A stretch of DNA of 64,000 nt, taken from Methylobacterium sp. DB0501. GTDB taxonomy: Bacteria; Pseudomonadota; Alphaproteobacteria; Rhizobiales; Beijerinckiaceae. The notes under the pieces are model-generated. The model did no database searches, was not told the origin of the DNA, and worked only from the letters and a program-made list of their open reading frames with translations. The translations under genes and the position numbers were made by a program. The DNA lies in contig NZ_JAAKGV010000001.1 in the NCBI RefSeq assembly GCF_011043735.1, forward strand, positions 372,001 through 436,000, given 5' to 3'. Shown here piece after piece: positions 15,702 to 26,861 of this stretch (positions within the stretch are counted from its first letter, which is position 1; every line of letters begins with the position of its first letter).

Positions 15702-16306
15702 TCGGCGGCGGCCGCCGCGGCCGCGCCCGGCGTGCCCGTGGCCTCCGCGTCGGGGATCAGCTGCTCGCCCTCCTTGGCCTGCCGCGCCGGGCGGTTGAGC
15801 TTCAGCACGCAATCCGGGCTGCCCGACAGCGTCACCGGTTCCCCCGGCGGCAGCCCGAAGGCGACGTAGAAGTCCGGGTCGTCGAAGCTCAGCACCAGGT
15901 TGCGCACCGGCCCGGCCGGTCCCTGCGGCACCAGGGTGAAGTCGAGGGTGAGGCGGCCCTGCGAAAAGCGCGCCTTCGGGGCGGGGCCGGCCTTGAGGGC
16001 GAGCGGACGCCCGTTGAGCTTAGCCGTCGTGAAATACGCGGTCTCGGCCATCGCCTCCAGGCGCTCGACCGCCATCGCGTCGAGCTTGTCCGGGTCCGGC
16101 ACGCCGTCGCGCTTCGCATCGAGGTTCAGCACCGCGAAGGCGGAATATTCCGGATCGAAGGTCCAGGATTCCCGGATCGCCGTCAGGTTGCGCCTGGCAT
16201 CGAGCACCAGCTCGGCCCGGGCCTGCACCCAGACGTGGGGATGCGCCAGGGCCGCCCCCGCCCCGCCGCACAGCATCGCCACCGCCGCCAGAACCCGCCC
16301 GATCAT
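15668..16306 (-). CDS. DUF1007 family periplasmic protein
   Basis: 212 residues. It has a signal peptide (VLAAVAMLCGGAGAALA) followed directly by HPHVWV, the N-terminal His pair typical of DUF1007. Then come FDPEYSAFAVLNLDAKRDG and FDDPDFYVAFGL, also typical of the family. DUF1007 proteins often sit next to or fused with nickel/cobalt exporters of the RcnA/NicO type; no such transporter is adjacent here. Instead the divergent neighbour is a copper ATPase, so a role in periplasmic metal handling is plausible but unproven. The 3' end overlaps the convergent kinase gene. Confidence 0.8.
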   Translation of the reverse strand: MIGRVLAAVAMLCGGAGAALAHPHVWVQARAELVLDARRNLTAIRESWTFDPEYSAFAVLNLDAKRDGVPDPDKLDAMAVERLEAMAETAYFTTAKLNGRPLALKAGPAPKARFSQGRLTLDFTLVPQGPAGPVRNLVLSFDDPDFYVAFGLPPGEPVTLSGSPDCVLKLNRPARQAKEGEQLIPDAEATGTPGAAAAAAADYVGRLLVACP

Positions 16307-16441
16307 CGCCCGCTCCCGCTTCGCGTCGCCCTCTGGCGCCCGAGCGCGGCGAAACCATGTTCGTGACGCAGGGGGCGCAGTCGATCGGGCTCGTTTCCCG
16401 CCGCCTCGACCTACCCCACATCCGTCATGGGAGACCGCACC

Positions 16442-18853
<2,412 letters not shown>

Positions 18854-19084
18854 CCGTCGCGCGCGTCGTCCCCCGCTCGTGCCGCGGGGCCGGGATGGCG
18901 CCGCCCTGAACTGCCGTCCTGAACCGCCGTCCTGGGCTTCCGTCCGGCGGTCGCGTCCCCGGGCGGCATCGCGCCGGACGCGCGGATCGCATCGACTCGA
19001 CCGTGACGACGGCGCCATCAAGGGTGTCTTAAAGTCTCTTTGATACGTTGGGGGAGCGTCGGCGGCGATTGACTTCCTCCTGCA

Positions 19085-20461
19085 ATGTACGCGAGCGTTG
19101 GATTGCAAAACACAATCGATCGTTCTTCGATCCCGGTGGTCGGAGCGGAGGCTCTCGCTGCGTTCCTCGATCGCGTCCGGGGTGCCTTCGAGGTGGATGT
19201 CGTCCTTCTGGTCGGCCGCGACGAACGGCAGCCTCCGCCGATCGTCAGTGGTGCGCACGTGTCGCTCGACCTCGTCGATCTGTGCCGTAGCGTTTCGGGT
19301 CCCGGGCTCCGGGCCGTCGCGGATCTCCGGGCCGTCGCGCGGTGGCGCGCCCATCCCGCCGTTGCCGGCGCGCCGGGGTGCCGCTTCGTCGCGACCCACG
19401 CGCTCGGTCCCGGATCGGGGCTCCTGGCCCTCGTCGATCGCCAGCCCCGCCGCCTGACCGCCGCCCAGCGCCGGCGCCTCGCCGATTTCGCCGCCGCGGC
19501 GGAGTGCCTCGTCCAGGTCGCCGGGGCGAATGCGAGCTTGGGAAAGGCGCTGGCACACAGCCGCAAGATCTTCGACCGCGCCTCGGCGGCGGCGCGGATC
19601 GGGGTCTGGGAATGCGATCTGCCGGCCGAGACCCTGACCTGGACCGATCAGGTCTACGCGATGTTCGACCTGCCGCCGGATACGCCCCTCGACCGGGGCC
19701 GGATCGTCGCCTGCTACGCGCCGGATTCCCTCGAGGCGCTCGTTGCCGCCCGCAGCCGCGCCATCGCCGAGCGCGGCGGCTTCACCCTCGATGCCGAGAT
19801 CGTCACCGTCGCCGGCCGCCGCCGCTGGATCCGCATCACCGCCCAGGTCGAGTGCGAGGGGACGGTGCCGGTCCGGATCTTCGGGATGAAGCAGGACATC
19901 ACCGAGGAGAAGCTGCTCGCCGACCGGACCCGCTACCTGGCCGAGTTCGATACCATGACGGGGCTCGCCAACCGGGCGACCTTCGAGGCGCAACTCGCCG
20001 CGCTGGACCAGGCGCCGCCGGGGCGTCGTCCCTACGGTGCCCTGCTGCTGGTGGACCTCGACGGCTTCAAGCCGGTCAACGACACGCTCGGGCACGCCGC
20101 CGGCGATGCCTGCCTCGTCGAGGTCGCGAGCCGGCTGCGCCAGTCCTGCCGCGACGGCGACCTCGTGGCGCGGATCGGCGGCGACGAGTTCGCGATCCTG
20201 CTCGCCGCGACCGCCCCCGGCGTCGCCGAGGACGTGGCGTCCCGTCTCGTCGCCGCCTTGAACCGGCCGATGACCTGGGCCGGCCGGGTCTTCGGCATCG
20301 GCGCCTCGATCGGGATCGTCCGCATCGACGGTCGTCCCTCCGCCGACCTGTTCATGGCGGCGGACGCGATGCTCTACGCGGCGAAGGCGGACGGACGCGG
20401 GCGGTTCCGGGTGGCGGCGGGAGCGGCTCCAGGCGGGCCGCGGCCGGCGACCGCGGCGTGA
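19085..20461 (+). CDS. Diguanylate cyclase with GAF-like and PAS domains
   Basis: 458 residues. Residues about 20-150 look like a GAF-type sensor domain. Residues 160-280 form a PAS domain with PAC end (GVWECDLPAETLTWTDQVYAMF ... IFGMKQDITEEK). The GGDEF domain has FDTMTGLANRATFEAQL and RIGGDEFAIL (GGDEF at 365-369). An RxxD product-inhibition site (R356-D359) sits five residues before it. It should make c-di-GMP from two GTP in the cytoplasm; there is no membrane helix and no EAL domain. The preceding 230 bases (18854-19084) contain no gene and no clear promoter to my eye. Confidence 0.9.
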   Translation: MYASVGLQNTIDRSSIPVVGAEALAAFLDRVRGAFEVDVVLLVGRDERQPPPIVSGAHVSLDLVDLCRSVSGPGLRAVADLRAVARWRAHPAVAGAPGCRFVATHALGPGSGLLALVDRQPRRLTAAQRRRLADFAAAAECLVQVAGANASLGKALAHSRKIFDRASAAARIGVWECDLPAETLTWTDQVYAMFDLPPDTPLDRGRIVACYAPDSLEALVAARSRAIAERGGFTLDAEIVTVAGRRRWIRITAQVECEGTVPVRIFGMKQDITEEKLLADRTRYLAEFDTMTGLANRATFEAQLAALDQAPPGRRPYGALLLVDLDGFKPVNDTLGHAAGDACLVEVASRLRQSCRDGDLVARIGGDEFAILLAATAPGVAEDVASRLVAALNRPMTWAGRVFGIGASIGIVRIDGRPSADLFMAADAMLYAAKADGRGRFRVAAGAAPGGPRPATAA

Positions 20462-20504
20462 GGGCGGTCCGGCCTCGGCCCGGCCCCTCCGCGCGGACGC
20501 CGCC

Positions 20505-21593
20505 TCAGGCCCGGATCGCGTCCAGGCCCTTCCAGTCGAACGCGATGCCGTGGCCCGGCCGGTCGGGCGCGACGGCGAAACCCTCCTCGATCACGAGCGG
20601 CTCGGCGATATAGGCATCGAGCCCGAAGCCGTGCGCCTCGAGATACGAGCGGTTGGGCGCGGCCGCGAGCAGGTGCACCGTGACGTCGTGCGCGCCGTGC
20701 GACGTGACCGGCAGGTTGAAGGCTTCCGCCAGGTGGGCGATCTTCATGAACGGGGTCACGCCCCCGCAATTCGTCACGTCCGGCTCCGGGAAGGTGACCC
20801 CGCCGGCCGCGATCAGCTGCTTGAAGTCCCACAAGCTCCGCAGGTTCTCGCCCGCGGCGATCGGCAGGCCGCCCTCGCGCACCACGCGGGCCTGGCCAGC
20901 GACGTCGTCCGGGATGACCGGCTCCTCCAGCCAGAAGGGCTCGAAGGGCTGCAGGGCGCGGGCGGCGCGGATCGCCTCGTCGGCGCTCCAGCGCATGTTG
21001 GCGTCGACCATCAGCGGGACGCCGTCGCCGAGATGCCCGCGCATCGCCCGCACCCGCTCCACGTCCTCGGAGAGCTTCGCCCGGCCGACCTTCATCTTGA
21101 TGGCGCGGAACCCCTTCCTGAGGTTGTCGTCGGTCTGGCGCAGCAGCTGGTCGATCGGCAGGTGGAGGTCGATGCCGCCGGCATAGGCCGGCACCTTGGC
21201 GTCGTGCCCGCCGAGCAGCGTCCAGAGCGGCCGGCCGAGGCGCTTCGCCTTCAGGTCCCACAACGCCATGTCGATCGCCGACTGGGCGAGCACCGCCGGC
21301 CCGCCGCGGCCGCCGTAATGCTGGCCCCACCAGAGCCGCTGCCAGATGTGCTCGATCCGGTCGGCCTCCTGCCCGACGAGCTGCTCGGGAATGTCGCGCC
21401 GCAGGATCGCGTCGATGGCGGCGCCGTTGCGGCCGCAGGTATAGGTATAGCCGGTGCCCTCCGCACCGTCCGCATCGCGCAACCGCACGGTGTTCAGCTC
21501 GAAGGCCGGCATGTCGCCGTGCATGCTGTCGCTGAGGGTGACCGCCAGCTTCACGCGATAGTAACCAGCCTCCAGCGCGACGATGCGGGGCAT
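20505..21593 (-). CDS. Enolase-superfamily (mandelate racemase/muconate lactonizing) enzyme
   Basis: 362 residues. The family acid/base and metal residues are visible: KMK (166-168), VDAN with Asp197 and Asn199, LEEP (Glu223/224), AAGEN (Glu249) and SHGAHD (298-303). The arrangement fits the mandelate racemase subgroup, which includes many sugar-acid dehydratases and racemases acting on carboxylates. It is divergent from a sugar ABC importer (21908-25259), suggesting that it processes the imported acid sugar or related compound; the exact substrate is unknown. Confidence 0.87.
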   Translation of the reverse strand: MPRIVALEAGYYRVKLAVTLSDSMHGDMPAFELNTVRLRDADGAEGTGYTYTCGRNGAAIDAILRRDIPEQLVGQEADRIEHIWQRLWWGQHYGGRGGPAVLAQSAIDMALWDLKAKRLGRPLWTLLGGHDAKVPAYAGGIDLHLPIDQLLRQTDDNLRKGFRAIKMKVGRAKLSEDVERVRAMRGHLGDGVPLMVDANMRWSADEAIRAARALQPFEPFWLEEPVIPDDVAGQARVVREGGLPIAAGENLRSLWDFKQLIAAGGVTFPEPDVTNCGGVTPFMKIAHLAEAFNLPVTSHGAHDVTVHLLAAAPNRSYLEAHGFGLDAYIAEPLVIEEGFAVAPDRPGHGIAFDWKGLDAIRA

Positions 21594-21907
21594 GGCGTTC
21601 CTCCCTGTCGGCGGCTCTTTTTCGCCGCTCCCGGACCGATTCGTCCGTTATTGTCGGAATGGCCTATGGTCGGTTCGGTGCATCGTCAAGGCGTGACTGT
21701 GATGGGCGGCCATGTCGGCGGATGTGTTGTTGAGGTGAGTATTCCGAAATAGCACGACATCATGAAGGCGGGCCAATCTATGGGGCGCAATAGGATTTTG
21801 CGCGCTCATACTTTGTGTTGACTTGGGCCGAATTGCCTCACGCCCCATCCCGTGCTGATATGCCGGAAAGTCGCCCGACCAACGGGGCGCCTGGGAGGAT
21901 TCGATCG
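21594..21907. promoter_or_regulatory. Divergent control region, enolase-family gene / sugar ABC operon
   Basis: 314 bases, less GC-rich than the flanking genes, between two divergent genes that probably share control. I see a small inverted repeat (21785-21790 with 21798-21803) and a TTGACT hexamer at 21828-21833, but no matching -10 at normal spacing. No local regulator gene is present. A good ribosome binding site (GGGAGG) precedes the ABC operon's first ATG. Confidence 0.4.
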
Positions 21908-23287
21908 ATGAAGCGGGTGATCGCGGGAGCGTTGTCGCTGGGCGCCCTGATAATGGCAGCGCTGCCGGCCGTCGCGCAGGACAACAAGACGCTCACCGTC
22001 TGGTTCAGCAAGGGCTTCTACCGGTCCGAGGACGAGTCGCTCTGGGCGACGATCAAGAAGTTCGAGCAGAAGACCGGGATCAAGGTCGAGCTGTCGCAAT
22101 ACGCGATCCAGGACATGATCCCCAAGACCGTGGCGGCGCTCGATTCCGGCTCGCCGCCCGACGTCGGCTACTCCGACACCTACAACAACCAGGCCGCCGG
22201 CAAGTGGGCCTACGAGGGCAAGCTCGAGGACCTCACCGACATCCTCCAGCCGATGATGCCGCGCTTCGCGCCGCAGACCGTCGAGCACGTCCTGCTCATG
22301 AACGGCCAGACCGGCAAGAAGGCCTATTACGGCTTCCCGCTCAAGCGCCAGACGCTCCACACCGAGATCTGGGGCGACATGCTGGAGAAGGCCGGCTTCA
22401 AGCAGGCCGACATCCCGCAGAAGTGGGCCGATTACTGGTCGTTCTGGTGCGACAAGGTCCAGCCGGCCTACCGCAAGGCGTCGGGCTCCCGCGCCTACGG
22501 CATCGGCGCGCCGATGGGCGTCGAATCGACCGACAGCTTCCAGTCCTTCTACGCCTTCATGGACGCCTACGACGCCAAGCTGGTCGACAGCGACGGCAAG
22601 CTGACCGTCGACGATCCGAAGACCCGCGAGGGCGTCGTCAAGGCACTCAAGGACTACACCGACCCCTACATCAAGGGCTGCGTGCCGCCCTCGGCCACGA
22701 CCTGGAAGGACCCCGACAACAACGTCGCCTTCCACAACCGCACCACGGTGATGACGCACAACTTCACCATCTCGATCGCCGCAAAGTGGTACGAGGACAG
22801 CGTCAACCCGAACAACACGCCCGAGCAGCGCGAGGCCTCGAAGAAGGCCTACGAGGAGACGATCATCACCGCGCCTTTCCCGAACCGGCCGGACGGCAAG
22901 CCGATGACCTACCGCGCCGACGTCAAGCAGGGCGTGGTGTTCTCGGGCGCCAAGAACAAGGCGGCGGCCAAGGAGTTCGTGAAGTTCATCATGGAGGAGG
23001 ACAACCTCCGTCCCTACGTCGAGGGCGCGATCGGCCGCTGGTTCCCGGTCACCAAGGACTCGATCGAGAGCCCGTTCTGGCAGGCCGACAAGCACCGCAA
23101 GGCGGTCTACAACCAGTTCAAGTCCGGCACCGAGCCGTTCGACTACGTGAAGAACTACAAGTTCACGCTGGTCAACAACGAGAACGTGTTCGCCAAGGCG
23201 ATGAACCGGGTGGTGAGCGAGAAGGTCCCGGTCGAGAAGGCCGCCGACGAGATGCTGGCCCGCATCAAGCAGATTGCCGGGCAGTAA
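21908..23287 (+). CDS. Sugar ABC transporter, periplasmic binding protein
   Basis: 459 residues. It has a clear signal peptide (MKRVIAGALSLGALIMAALPAVAQ) and the family-1 extracellular solute-binding architecture. Features include LTVWFSKGFYRSEDESLWATI at the N-terminus and PPDVGYSDTYN in the first lobe. ATG 21908 is chosen because it has GGGAGG about 10 bases upstream and starts the signal peptide. It feeds the two permeases downstream. A 195-base gap containing a palindrome separates it from the first permease, which may uncouple its higher expression from the membrane genes. Given the neighbouring enolase-superfamily enzyme, an acid sugar is a candidate ligand. Confidence 0.9.
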   Translation: MKRVIAGALSLGALIMAALPAVAQDNKTLTVWFSKGFYRSEDESLWATIKKFEQKTGIKVELSQYAIQDMIPKTVAALDSGSPPDVGYSDTYNNQAAGKWAYEGKLEDLTDILQPMMPRFAPQTVEHVLLMNGQTGKKAYYGFPLKRQTLHTEIWGDMLEKAGFKQADIPQKWADYWSFWCDKVQPAYRKASGSRAYGIGAPMGVESTDSFQSFYAFMDAYDAKLVDSDGKLTVDDPKTREGVVKALKDYTDPYIKGCVPPSATTWKDPDNNVAFHNRTTVMTHNFTISIAAKWYEDSVNPNNTPEQREASKKAYEETIITAPFPNRPDGKPMTYRADVKQGVVFSGAKNKAAAKEFVKFIMEEDNLRPYVEGAIGRWFPVTKDSIESPFWQADKHRKAVYNQFKSGTEPFDYVKNYKFTLVNNENVFAKAMNRVVSEKVPVEKAADEMLARIKQIAGQ

Positions 23288-23320
23288 GGCGACAGGTCTG
23301 ATTGTTCGAAGGTAACGCGC

Positions 23321-23380
23321 TTCCCCTCCCCAGGCGATCCCGGGCTTGCCCGGTATCGCTGCAAGGTGTGGGGAGGGGAG
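23321..23380. repeat. Intergenic palindrome, short family A relative
   Basis: Arms 23321-23332 and 23369-23380 are complementary apart from the outermost base. An inner imperfect stem lies at 23334-23344 with 23349-23359. It sits between the binding-protein gene and the first permease of the sugar importer. As an RNA hairpin it could stabilise the upstream message or attenuate read-through. Confidence 0.6.
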
Positions 23381-23481
23381 AGCGCCAACCCTATCCAGAG
23401 CGGGGTCCGATCGCGTCGCGCTCGGGGCCCGCTCTCGATTTTCACGTACCCCCCATCCCGGCCTCATCGAGGAGACCGACC

Positions 23482-24351
23482 ATGTCCGCAACGGTCGCTG
23501 AGGCAGCGCCGGTCGCCGCGGCCCAGCCCTTCCGCCTGACCTCGTGGCAGGCCTGGGGGCTGATCCTGATCGCGCCCTACCTGCTCATCTTCCTGTTCTT
23601 CGTCATCTACCCGATCGGCTACGGCCTGTGGCTGGCGCGCAGCCCCGCGAGCTACGTGCATCTGGCGGAAGATCCGATCTTCGCCCGCGCCGTCGTCAAC
23701 ACGCTGATCTTCCTGATCGTCGGCATCAACGTGAAGATGGCGATCGCGCTCCTGCTGTCGGGGTTCTTCACCAACGAGCGGCGCTGGATCCGCTGGCTGT
23801 CGGTGCTGTTCATCCTGCCCTGGGCGGTGCCGTCGATCCCGACCATCCTGTCGGTGCGGTTCATGCTGAACCCCGAATGGGGCGTGGTGAACTCGCTGAT
23901 CTTCCGGCTCACCGGCGATGACGGCCCGAACTGGCTCAACGACCCGTCGCTGGCGCTGACGCTCGCCATCGGCGTCCATATCTGGAAGTCGCTGCCGTTC
24001 TGGACGCTGATCCTGCTCGCCGGGCGGCTCGCCATCTCGGCCGACCTCTACGAGGCGGCCTCCGTCGACGGCGCCACCAAGTGGCAGAAGTTCCTGCACG
24101 TCACCTGGCCGTCGATGCGGACGCTCTACGTGACCTGCACCATCCTGTCGATGATCTGGACGCTGGGCGACTTCAACTCGGTCTACCTGCTCACCGGCGG
24201 CGGTCCCGCCGACCTGACCCACGTGCTGGCGACGCTCGGCATCCGGTACCTGCGCCTCGATCAGGTCGACGCCTCGATGGCGGCGGTGGTCTGCGCGATG
24301 CCCTTCGTGCTGCCGCTGGTCTACGTGCTGATGAAGAGGCTCTCGAAATGA
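23482..24351 (+). CDS. Sugar ABC transporter permease 1 (MalF/UgpA type)
   Basis: 289 residues with six hydrophobic segments, beginning AWGLILIAPYLLIFLFFVIYPIG. The conserved cytoplasmic EAA loop is YEAASVDGATKWQKFLHVTWPSM, which contacts the ATPase. ATG 23482 has GGAGA eight bases upstream. Its stop overlaps the ATG of the second permease (ATGA). No ATPase gene lies in the operon, so a shared MsmK/UgpC-type ATPase encoded elsewhere is expected. Confidence 0.9.
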   Translation: MSATVAEAAPVAAAQPFRLTSWQAWGLILIAPYLLIFLFFVIYPIGYGLWLARSPASYVHLAEDPIFARAVVNTLIFLIVGINVKMAIALLLSGFFTNERRWIRWLSVLFILPWAVPSIPTILSVRFMLNPEWGVVNSLIFRLTGDDGPNWLNDPSLALTLAIGVHIWKSLPFWTLILLAGRLAISADLYEAASVDGATKWQKFLHVTWPSMRTLYVTCTILSMIWTLGDFNSVYLLTGGGPADLTHVLATLGIRYLRLDQVDASMAAVVCAMPFVLPLVYVLMKRLSK

Positions 24352-25259
24352 GCGCGACCACCGCCCGCCCCGCCCTGGCGACGCCCTCGGCGGAGGAGCG
24401 CGCCGCCGCCCGGACCAACTGGCTCAAGGCCGCCGGGACGGAGGCGAAGCTCCTCCTCATCGGCATCCCGGTCCTGCTCTGGACCGTGATCCCGATCTAC
24501 CACCTCGTCCTGTTCGCGATCTCGCCGAAGCAGGACGCGATGTCGGGGGCGCTGTTCCCGGCCCACCCGACGCTTCAGAACTTCAAGATCGTGTTCGGGC
24601 AGCAGCACTACTTCCTGTCGAACTTCTGGCAGCAATTCTGGAACTCGGCGGTCATCGCCTTCGCGACCGGGGTGCTGACGCTGCTCATCGCCACCGCGGC
24701 GGCCTTCGCGATCAGCCGCCTGAAAGTGAAGGGCGGCCGGACCGTGATGAACATGGCGCTGTTCACCTACTTCATCCCGGCCGCGTTCCTGGCCGTGCCG
24801 ATGTACAAGACGATGGGCGCCTACGGGCTGCTCAACTCGAAATGGGCGCTGATCATGGCGATGGTGACGATCGCCAGCCCCTACGCGATCTGGGTGCTGA
24901 AGCAGGCCTCCGACAAGCTGCCGGTGGAACTGGACGAAGCCGCAATCATGGACGGCGCCTCGCCGCCCCAACTCTTCCGCTTCGTCTACCTGCCGCTGAT
25001 GGTCCCGTCGCTGGTCGCGATCGGCGTCTACGCGCTGCTGCTCGCCTGGAACGAGTACCTGTTCGCCTTCCTGCTCCTCTCCCGCGACACCGACGTGACC
25101 CTGCCGGTGGCTCTGGGCAGCTTCCTGGCGGCGGATGACTCGCCGTGGGAGCTGCTGATGACCACCGGGTTGATCTACGCCATGCCGCCGGCCGCGATTT
25201 ATTATGTGTTCAAGCGGTATATGGTGGGTGGGTTGACGGCCGGGGCTGTGAAGAGTTGA
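24348..25259 (+). CDS. Sugar ABC transporter permease 2 (MalG/UgpE type)
   Basis: 303 residues, six membrane helices. The EAA loop is DEAAIMDGASPPQLFRFVYLPLM, and the C-terminus ends YYVFKRYMVGGLTAGAVKS, the GLTAGAVK ending typical of this permease class. It overlaps the preceding gene by 4 bases and is followed by a strong hairpin terminator (25291-25320). It forms the heterodimeric channel with permease 1. Confidence 0.9.
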   Translation: MSATTARPALATPSAEERAAARTNWLKAAGTEAKLLLIGIPVLLWTVIPIYHLVLFAISPKQDAMSGALFPAHPTLQNFKIVFGQQHYFLSNFWQQFWNSAVIAFATGVLTLLIATAAAFAISRLKVKGGRTVMNMALFTYFIPAAFLAVPMYKTMGAYGLLNSKWALIMAMVTIASPYAIWVLKQASDKLPVELDEAAIMDGASPPQLFRFVYLPLMVPSLVAIGVYALLLAWNEYLFAFLLLSRDTDVTLPVALGSFLAADDSPWELLMTTGLIYAMPPAAIYYVFKRYMVGGLTAGAVKS

Positions 25260-25290
25260 TCGCTCACAAGGGCGGACTAGAAAATTAGCT

Positions 25291-25325
25291 TCGGCCACGA
25301 ACCAATAGTTTCGTGGCCGATTTCC
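25291..25325 (+). terminator. Rho-independent terminator of the sugar ABC operon
   Basis: An 11-bp perfect stem (25291-25301 with 25310-25320) with an 8-base loop is followed by a T-rich run (TTTCCTGTTT). An A-rich stretch on the left side means it may also work in the other direction. It sits at the left edge of the AT-rich island. Confidence 0.8.
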
Positions 25326-25670
25326 TGTTTGTACGAGTAGACTTATTTAAATATAAGATAATACAATATTTATTATATATGAAAGTTCACGTCGTCATCG
25401 AATTTGTCTATCGTATGTAAAAAATTTGCGGCTCATCTGTAAAATTTATGTCATAAATATCGAAATGTATTTTACTGCGCGTATTTTTATTTATGTGCGA
25501 ATATTGTGGATTGTCGTAAAAAGGGCTGGAGGAAGCGTCGCCGCCAGCGTAATTTTTCTGTGCGTAGAATCGGGAGCTTGTTGTCGTTTCTCGCAGCGTG
25601 TATGAGTGATTGCTATCATGTCCGACCATGTTCGGTCTATTTGTATATGCCATCCTGTGAGGAAGCGAAG
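25326..25670. other. AT-rich leader region of the defence island
   Basis: This part of the intergenic stretch 25260-25670 is strikingly AT-rich (runs such as TTATTTAAATATAAGATAATAC) compared with flanking DNA. It must contain the promoter of the nuclease gene, but many AT-rich hexamers fit and I cannot pick one. Short open frames here (25408-25653 and 25491-25745, minus strand) show no recognisable protein. No tRNA, integrase or att-like duplication is seen at this edge. Confidence 0.5.
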
Positions 25671-26828
25671 ATGGCGATCGGATCCTTGAGCGAGATCTTG
25701 AGTGTTTCGACGGATCCTGCTGTCGGCGAGATAGGTGGAAGTCATAACCAGAAGGGAGTCGAATATCAGCGAAATTGGGCAGTAGTCCAGATGCTCGTGC
25801 TTGAAGAGGGCGGGGCGTCCGATTTTCTTTTTCTGTTTGAATCTATACAGGATATCGCAATTCTTGACTCTGCCGAGAATCCAACGAATATCAAATTATT
25901 CCAATTAAAGAAGAAAGATAGAGGCGAATGGTCATGGGCAGGACTTACTAGACTGCATGAACCCGCAGATCCCGCAAAGAGAAAAAAGAAAATTTCTACA
26001 CCAAAGCCCCTGAATGACGTCGCTACGAGCCCAATCGGAAAGCTGCACGCCGCCATTCATGCTTTTAGCGTTCTAACGAGTTCAGGTCGATTTATATCAA
26101 ATGCAGGCTGTGATTTAAGCATGGCGGACGGCTCCAATGCGGCGACTTCATTGTCAGTTGCGCTGGATGCTCTCCCCGATCATTTTCGTATTCTCCTGAA
26201 TGATGCTCTCACTACTATGCACAAACAGGGGGAATCGCCACCGGATTTGTCGAAGATCACTTTAGAAAAATCAGACATTCCCGTCGAAGATACATCCATA
26301 TATACGGTTGGAAGAGCTCATGATTTTTTCGTAAAAAGAAGTCCTAAGCACGCGGGCCAAGCTCGCTCATTTGTGGACAGCCTGTTAGCCAAAATCGGTC
26401 CACTAGGTGGAAAGACGGATAAATGTTCAAATTTTGAAGAGATCAAATCACAGCATGGATATTCTCGGCGAGACTTCGCTATTGCTCTTTCGGCATTGGA
26501 AAGCATTGTAGATGTCGATTTCTTTCTAGATGCATGGTTGATACAGCTTCAGCAAGAAGGGATGGGATTCTTAGAGATTGCTCGTATACGTGCAGCCGTG
26601 GCTTCGATATATCGACGTCAAGTCCTAGGCGAAAGGTTGCCTCAGGAGGAGAGCGTTATCTCAGCCTGTGATTCATGGCTGCTCGACCAGCCAGACCCGC
26701 CTATGCTATTGCCTTTTTTTAGAGCAGCTCTCGCACATTTGACCGCTAAGTTTCCTCTGGTTAAATCGGAAGAGTTGCAAGCTCATTTTGCATTGAGAGC
26801 TATCAACAAATGCGTAGACCTGAACTGA
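25671..26828 (+). CDS. DUF4297 (Cap4-type) dsDNA endonuclease, LmuA-like effector
   Basis: 385 residues from ATG 25671, with GAGGAAG six bases upstream; an in-frame GTG at 25506 lacks a site. The N-terminal 100 residues match the DUF4297 pattern: GGSHNQKGVEYQRNWAV, then PD-(D/E)XK-type residues Glu57 (LFES), Asp66 (AILD) and Gln78-x-Lys80 (FQLKKK). The remaining 280 residues are helical with no motif I know, probably a regulatory or partner-binding part. In Lamassu anti-phage systems a Cap4 nuclease acts as the effector held by an SMC-like ATPase, and such an ATPase follows 33 bases downstream. The gene is far more AT-rich than the chromosome, indicating horizontal transfer. Confidence 0.75.
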   Translation: MAIGSLSEILSVSTDPAVGEIGGSHNQKGVEYQRNWAVVQMLVLEEGGASDFLFLFESIQDIAILDSAENPTNIKLFQLKKKDRGEWSWAGLTRLHEPADPAKRKKKISTPKPLNDVATSPIGKLHAAIHAFSVLTSSGRFISNAGCDLSMADGSNAATSLSVALDALPDHFRILLNDALTTMHKQGESPPDLSKITLEKSDIPVEDTSIYTVGRAHDFFVKRSPKHAGQARSFVDSLLAKIGPLGGKTDKCSNFEEIKSQHGYSRRDFAIALSALESIVDVDFFLDAWLIQLQQEGMGFLEIARIRAAVASIYRRQVLGERLPQEESVISACDSWLLDQPDPPMLLPFFRAALAHLTAKFPLVKSEELQAHFALRAINKCVDLN

Positions 26829-26861
26829 GAAAGCTAGTGCGGAGCTTGCGGACGAAGTCAC

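Noticed and set aside
25408..25745. Small minus-strand frames in the AT-rich leader
   Set aside because: They overlap each other and the nuclease gene start, have no recognisable protein and no ribosome binding site; chance frames are common in AT-rich DNA.
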